From an uncultured Collinsella sp. (GTDB lineage Bacteria; Actinomycetota; Coriobacteriia; Coriobacteriales; Coriobacteriaceae): 7,578 nt of DNA. The notes below the pieces were generated by a model, which worked only from the letters and a program-made list of their open reading frames with translations, ran no database searches and was not told the DNA's origin. Both the position numbers and the translations under genes were made by a program. Within the stretch, counting starts at the first letter, position 1. Every line of letters starts with the position of its first letter. The stretch lies in contig CABQHR010000086.1 of the NCBI GenBank assembly GCA_902463875.1, forward strand, positions 1 through 7,578. Reading direction: 5' to 3'. Shown piece after piece: positions 6,169-7,578 of this stretch.

Positions 6169-7014
6169 GTGACCGACATGCCAAGCGAACACACCGAGGG
6201 CCTGCTCCGCATTGGCGAGGTGGCGCGCCTGCTCAATTTGAGCGTAGGCACACTGCGCCATTACGAGCAGATGGGGCTATTGGAGCCGGCATATGTCGAT
6301 CCGGCGAGTGGGTACCGCTACTACGGATCGCGGCAGCTCTCCACCCTCAACACCATCGGCAACCTGCGCGTTCTCGACCTGCCGCTGGCGCAGATTCGCG
6401 AGTTTGTCACTACGCGCGATATGGATTTGATGCAACGGCAGCTGACCAAGCAACAGGAGTTAATTGAGCACAGGCGGCATGAGCTGGAGCGCATGTCGCG
6501 CAAGATTGACCAGCGGCTTGCCTTGCTTCATGGCGCTTTGAATGCTGATCTCGACACCATTAGCGAAATCGAGGAACCCGAACTTCGCTGCGCCGCACTG
6601 CACGAGCGCGTCAATCCCACCGACGCCTATTCGCTGGGATGGCATATCCGCCAGCTTCAGCAGGGACAGCACGAAACCTTTGCCTATCTGGGCAATCTAG
6701 GTGTGGGCATCGCGCCCGAACGCCTGGCCGCCGGCGACTTTGATGGCTACGACGAGGTCTTTCTGCTGCTCGATGACACCGATGATTACTTGGGCGACGT
6801 TGAGACGCGACCTGCCGCGCGCTGCCTGACCATAAGCTTCCGCGGCACGCACGGGCAAGCAGCCCCACGCTACGAGCAGCTGCTCAGCTATATGCGCGAG
6901 CACGGCCTGGCACCCGCCGGTCCCTCACGCGAGATCGCCCTCATCGATGACATCATCAGCGACGACCCGGCGACCTACGTGACGCAGATCACGGTGCCGG
7001 TCTCTCTAGGCTAG
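6169..7014 (+). CDS. MerR-family transcriptional regulator with BmrR/GyrI-like effector domain (281 aa)
   Basis: A cytosolic DNA-binding activator. Residues 12-80 form the MerR winged helix-turn-helix, with LLRIGEVARLLNLSVGTLRHY, then GLLEPAYVDPASGYRYY and a leucine-rich third helix. Residues 83-123 (rich in Q, E, R and L) form the dimerisation coiled coil. Residues about 135-278 look like the GyrI-like/BmrR ligand-binding domain, ending in the typical strand TYVTQITVPV preceded by the acidic DDIISDD. Such regulators bind lipophilic cationic drugs and switch on efflux genes. The start is GTG at 6169. There is no good terminator in the 55-base gap after the MATE gene, so the two are probably co-transcribed from the MerR-type promoter at 4694-4724, which implies positive autoregulation. 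No cysteine-rich metal-binding C-terminus is present, which argues against a metal sensor. The 3' end overlaps the end of a small convergent ORF by nine bases. Confidence 0.93.
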   Translation: MTDMPSEHTEGLLRIGEVARLLNLSVGTLRHYEQMGLLEPAYVDPASGYRYYGSRQLSTLNTIGNLRVLDLPLAQIREFVTTRDMDLMQRQLTKQQELIEHRRHELERMSRKIDQRLALLHGALNADLDTISEIEEPELRCAALHERVNPTDAYSLGWHIRQLQQGQHETFAYLGNLGVGIAPERLAAGDFDGYDEVFLLLDDTDDYLGDVETRPAARCLTISFRGTHGQAAPRYEQLLSYMREHGLAPAGPSREIALIDDIISDDPATYVTQITVPVSLG

Positions 7015-7184
7015 ACCGAGCCTCGCCTCTAACTCGGTCAACACCTCAAAGGCATCGCGAGATGCACCCGCCGCGCGCTCGCGCTCGGCAACGCAAATTC
7101 GCATCATTAAGCGCTCTTTCGCCTGTGCTTGGCCTTGCCTCGCGCGCCCTTCCACCTGCGAGCAATTGAGATTCTCGATATCCA

Positions 7185-7185
<1 letters not shown>
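7006..7185 (-). CDS. Small hypothetical protein, 59 aa, coupled to ligA
   Basis: The frame runs from ATG at 7185 to a TAG at 7008-7006. Its ATG shares one base with the ligA stop (TAATG), and GGAGG lies four bases upstream inside the ligA 3' end, so translational coupling is likely. The product begins MDIENLNCSQ, has a charged, Ala/Arg/Glu-rich helical middle and ends DAFEVLTELEARLGLA, which looks like an amphipathic helix. There is no membrane segment or signal peptide. I do not recognise the family; it is too short and compositionally simple to place by eye. Its start and ribosome binding site are good, which is why I list it, but chance readthrough after ligA cannot be excluded. Its last nine bases overlap the end of merR on the other strand. 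Confidence 0.5.
7014..7039 (+). terminator. Weak hairpin just after merR, doubtful terminator
   Basis: GACCGAG (7014-7020) pairs with CTCGGTC (7033-7039) around a 12-base loop, starting at the last base of the merR stop codon. No T-run follows on either strand, so it may only weakly terminate or may be chance. It also lies within the small convergent ORF. Confidence 0.25.

Positions 7186-7578
<393 letters not shown>

Overview
This is a GC-rich bacterial window. Protein style and gene content suggest an actinobacterium of the class Coriobacteriia, with Collinsella-like as my best guess. The main clues are the family of the left-edge gene, which I associate with gut Coriobacteriia, and the strong G/C codon bias. 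No rRNA or other marker gene fixes the taxonomy. I see no tRNA, rRNA, CRISPR array, insertion sequence or prophage.

Layout from left to right. (1) Positions 1-580, minus strand: the N-terminal 193 residues of a gene that runs off the left edge. It resembles Coriobacteriia proteins that pair an AbiEi-like region with a C-terminal nuclease-like domain, but the diagnostic C-terminus is outside the window. (2) Positions 581-793: an intergenic gap dominated by a very long hairpin (681-745), probably the terminator of the operon to its right. (3) Positions 794-4505, minus strand: a two-gene operon for a heterodimeric ABC exporter, each protein having its own membrane and ATPase domains. The genes overlap by 8 nt, and the motifs show one degenerate and one canonical ATP site. 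(4) Positions 4506-4766: a divergent control region with a strong sigma70-type promoter for the ABC operon, a 12-bp palindrome next to it, and a MerR-type promoter facing right. (5) Positions 4767-7014, plus strand: a MATE-family efflux pump followed by a MerR-family regulator with a BmrR/GyrI-like effector domain. (6) Positions 7006-7578, minus strand: an unrecognised 59-aa ORF coupled to the end of ligA, whose C-terminal BRCT domain is at the right edge.

The centre of the window is therefore an efflux module: an ATP-driven exporter and an ion-driven MATE pump transcribed away from each other, with a drug-sensing-type regulator downstream of the MATE gene. The promoter before the MATE gene has the hallmarks of MerR activation: a TTGACT -35 box, a 19-bp spacer and an imperfect dyad in the spacer. 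The most economical model is that the MerR protein senses a toxic ligand and activates its own operon. Whether it also affects the ABC operon cannot be read from the sequence.

I found no clearly new system. The observations most worth following up are the MATE/MerR autoregulatory circuit, the asymmetric ABC pair, the long intergenic hairpin and the small ORF coupled to ligA.
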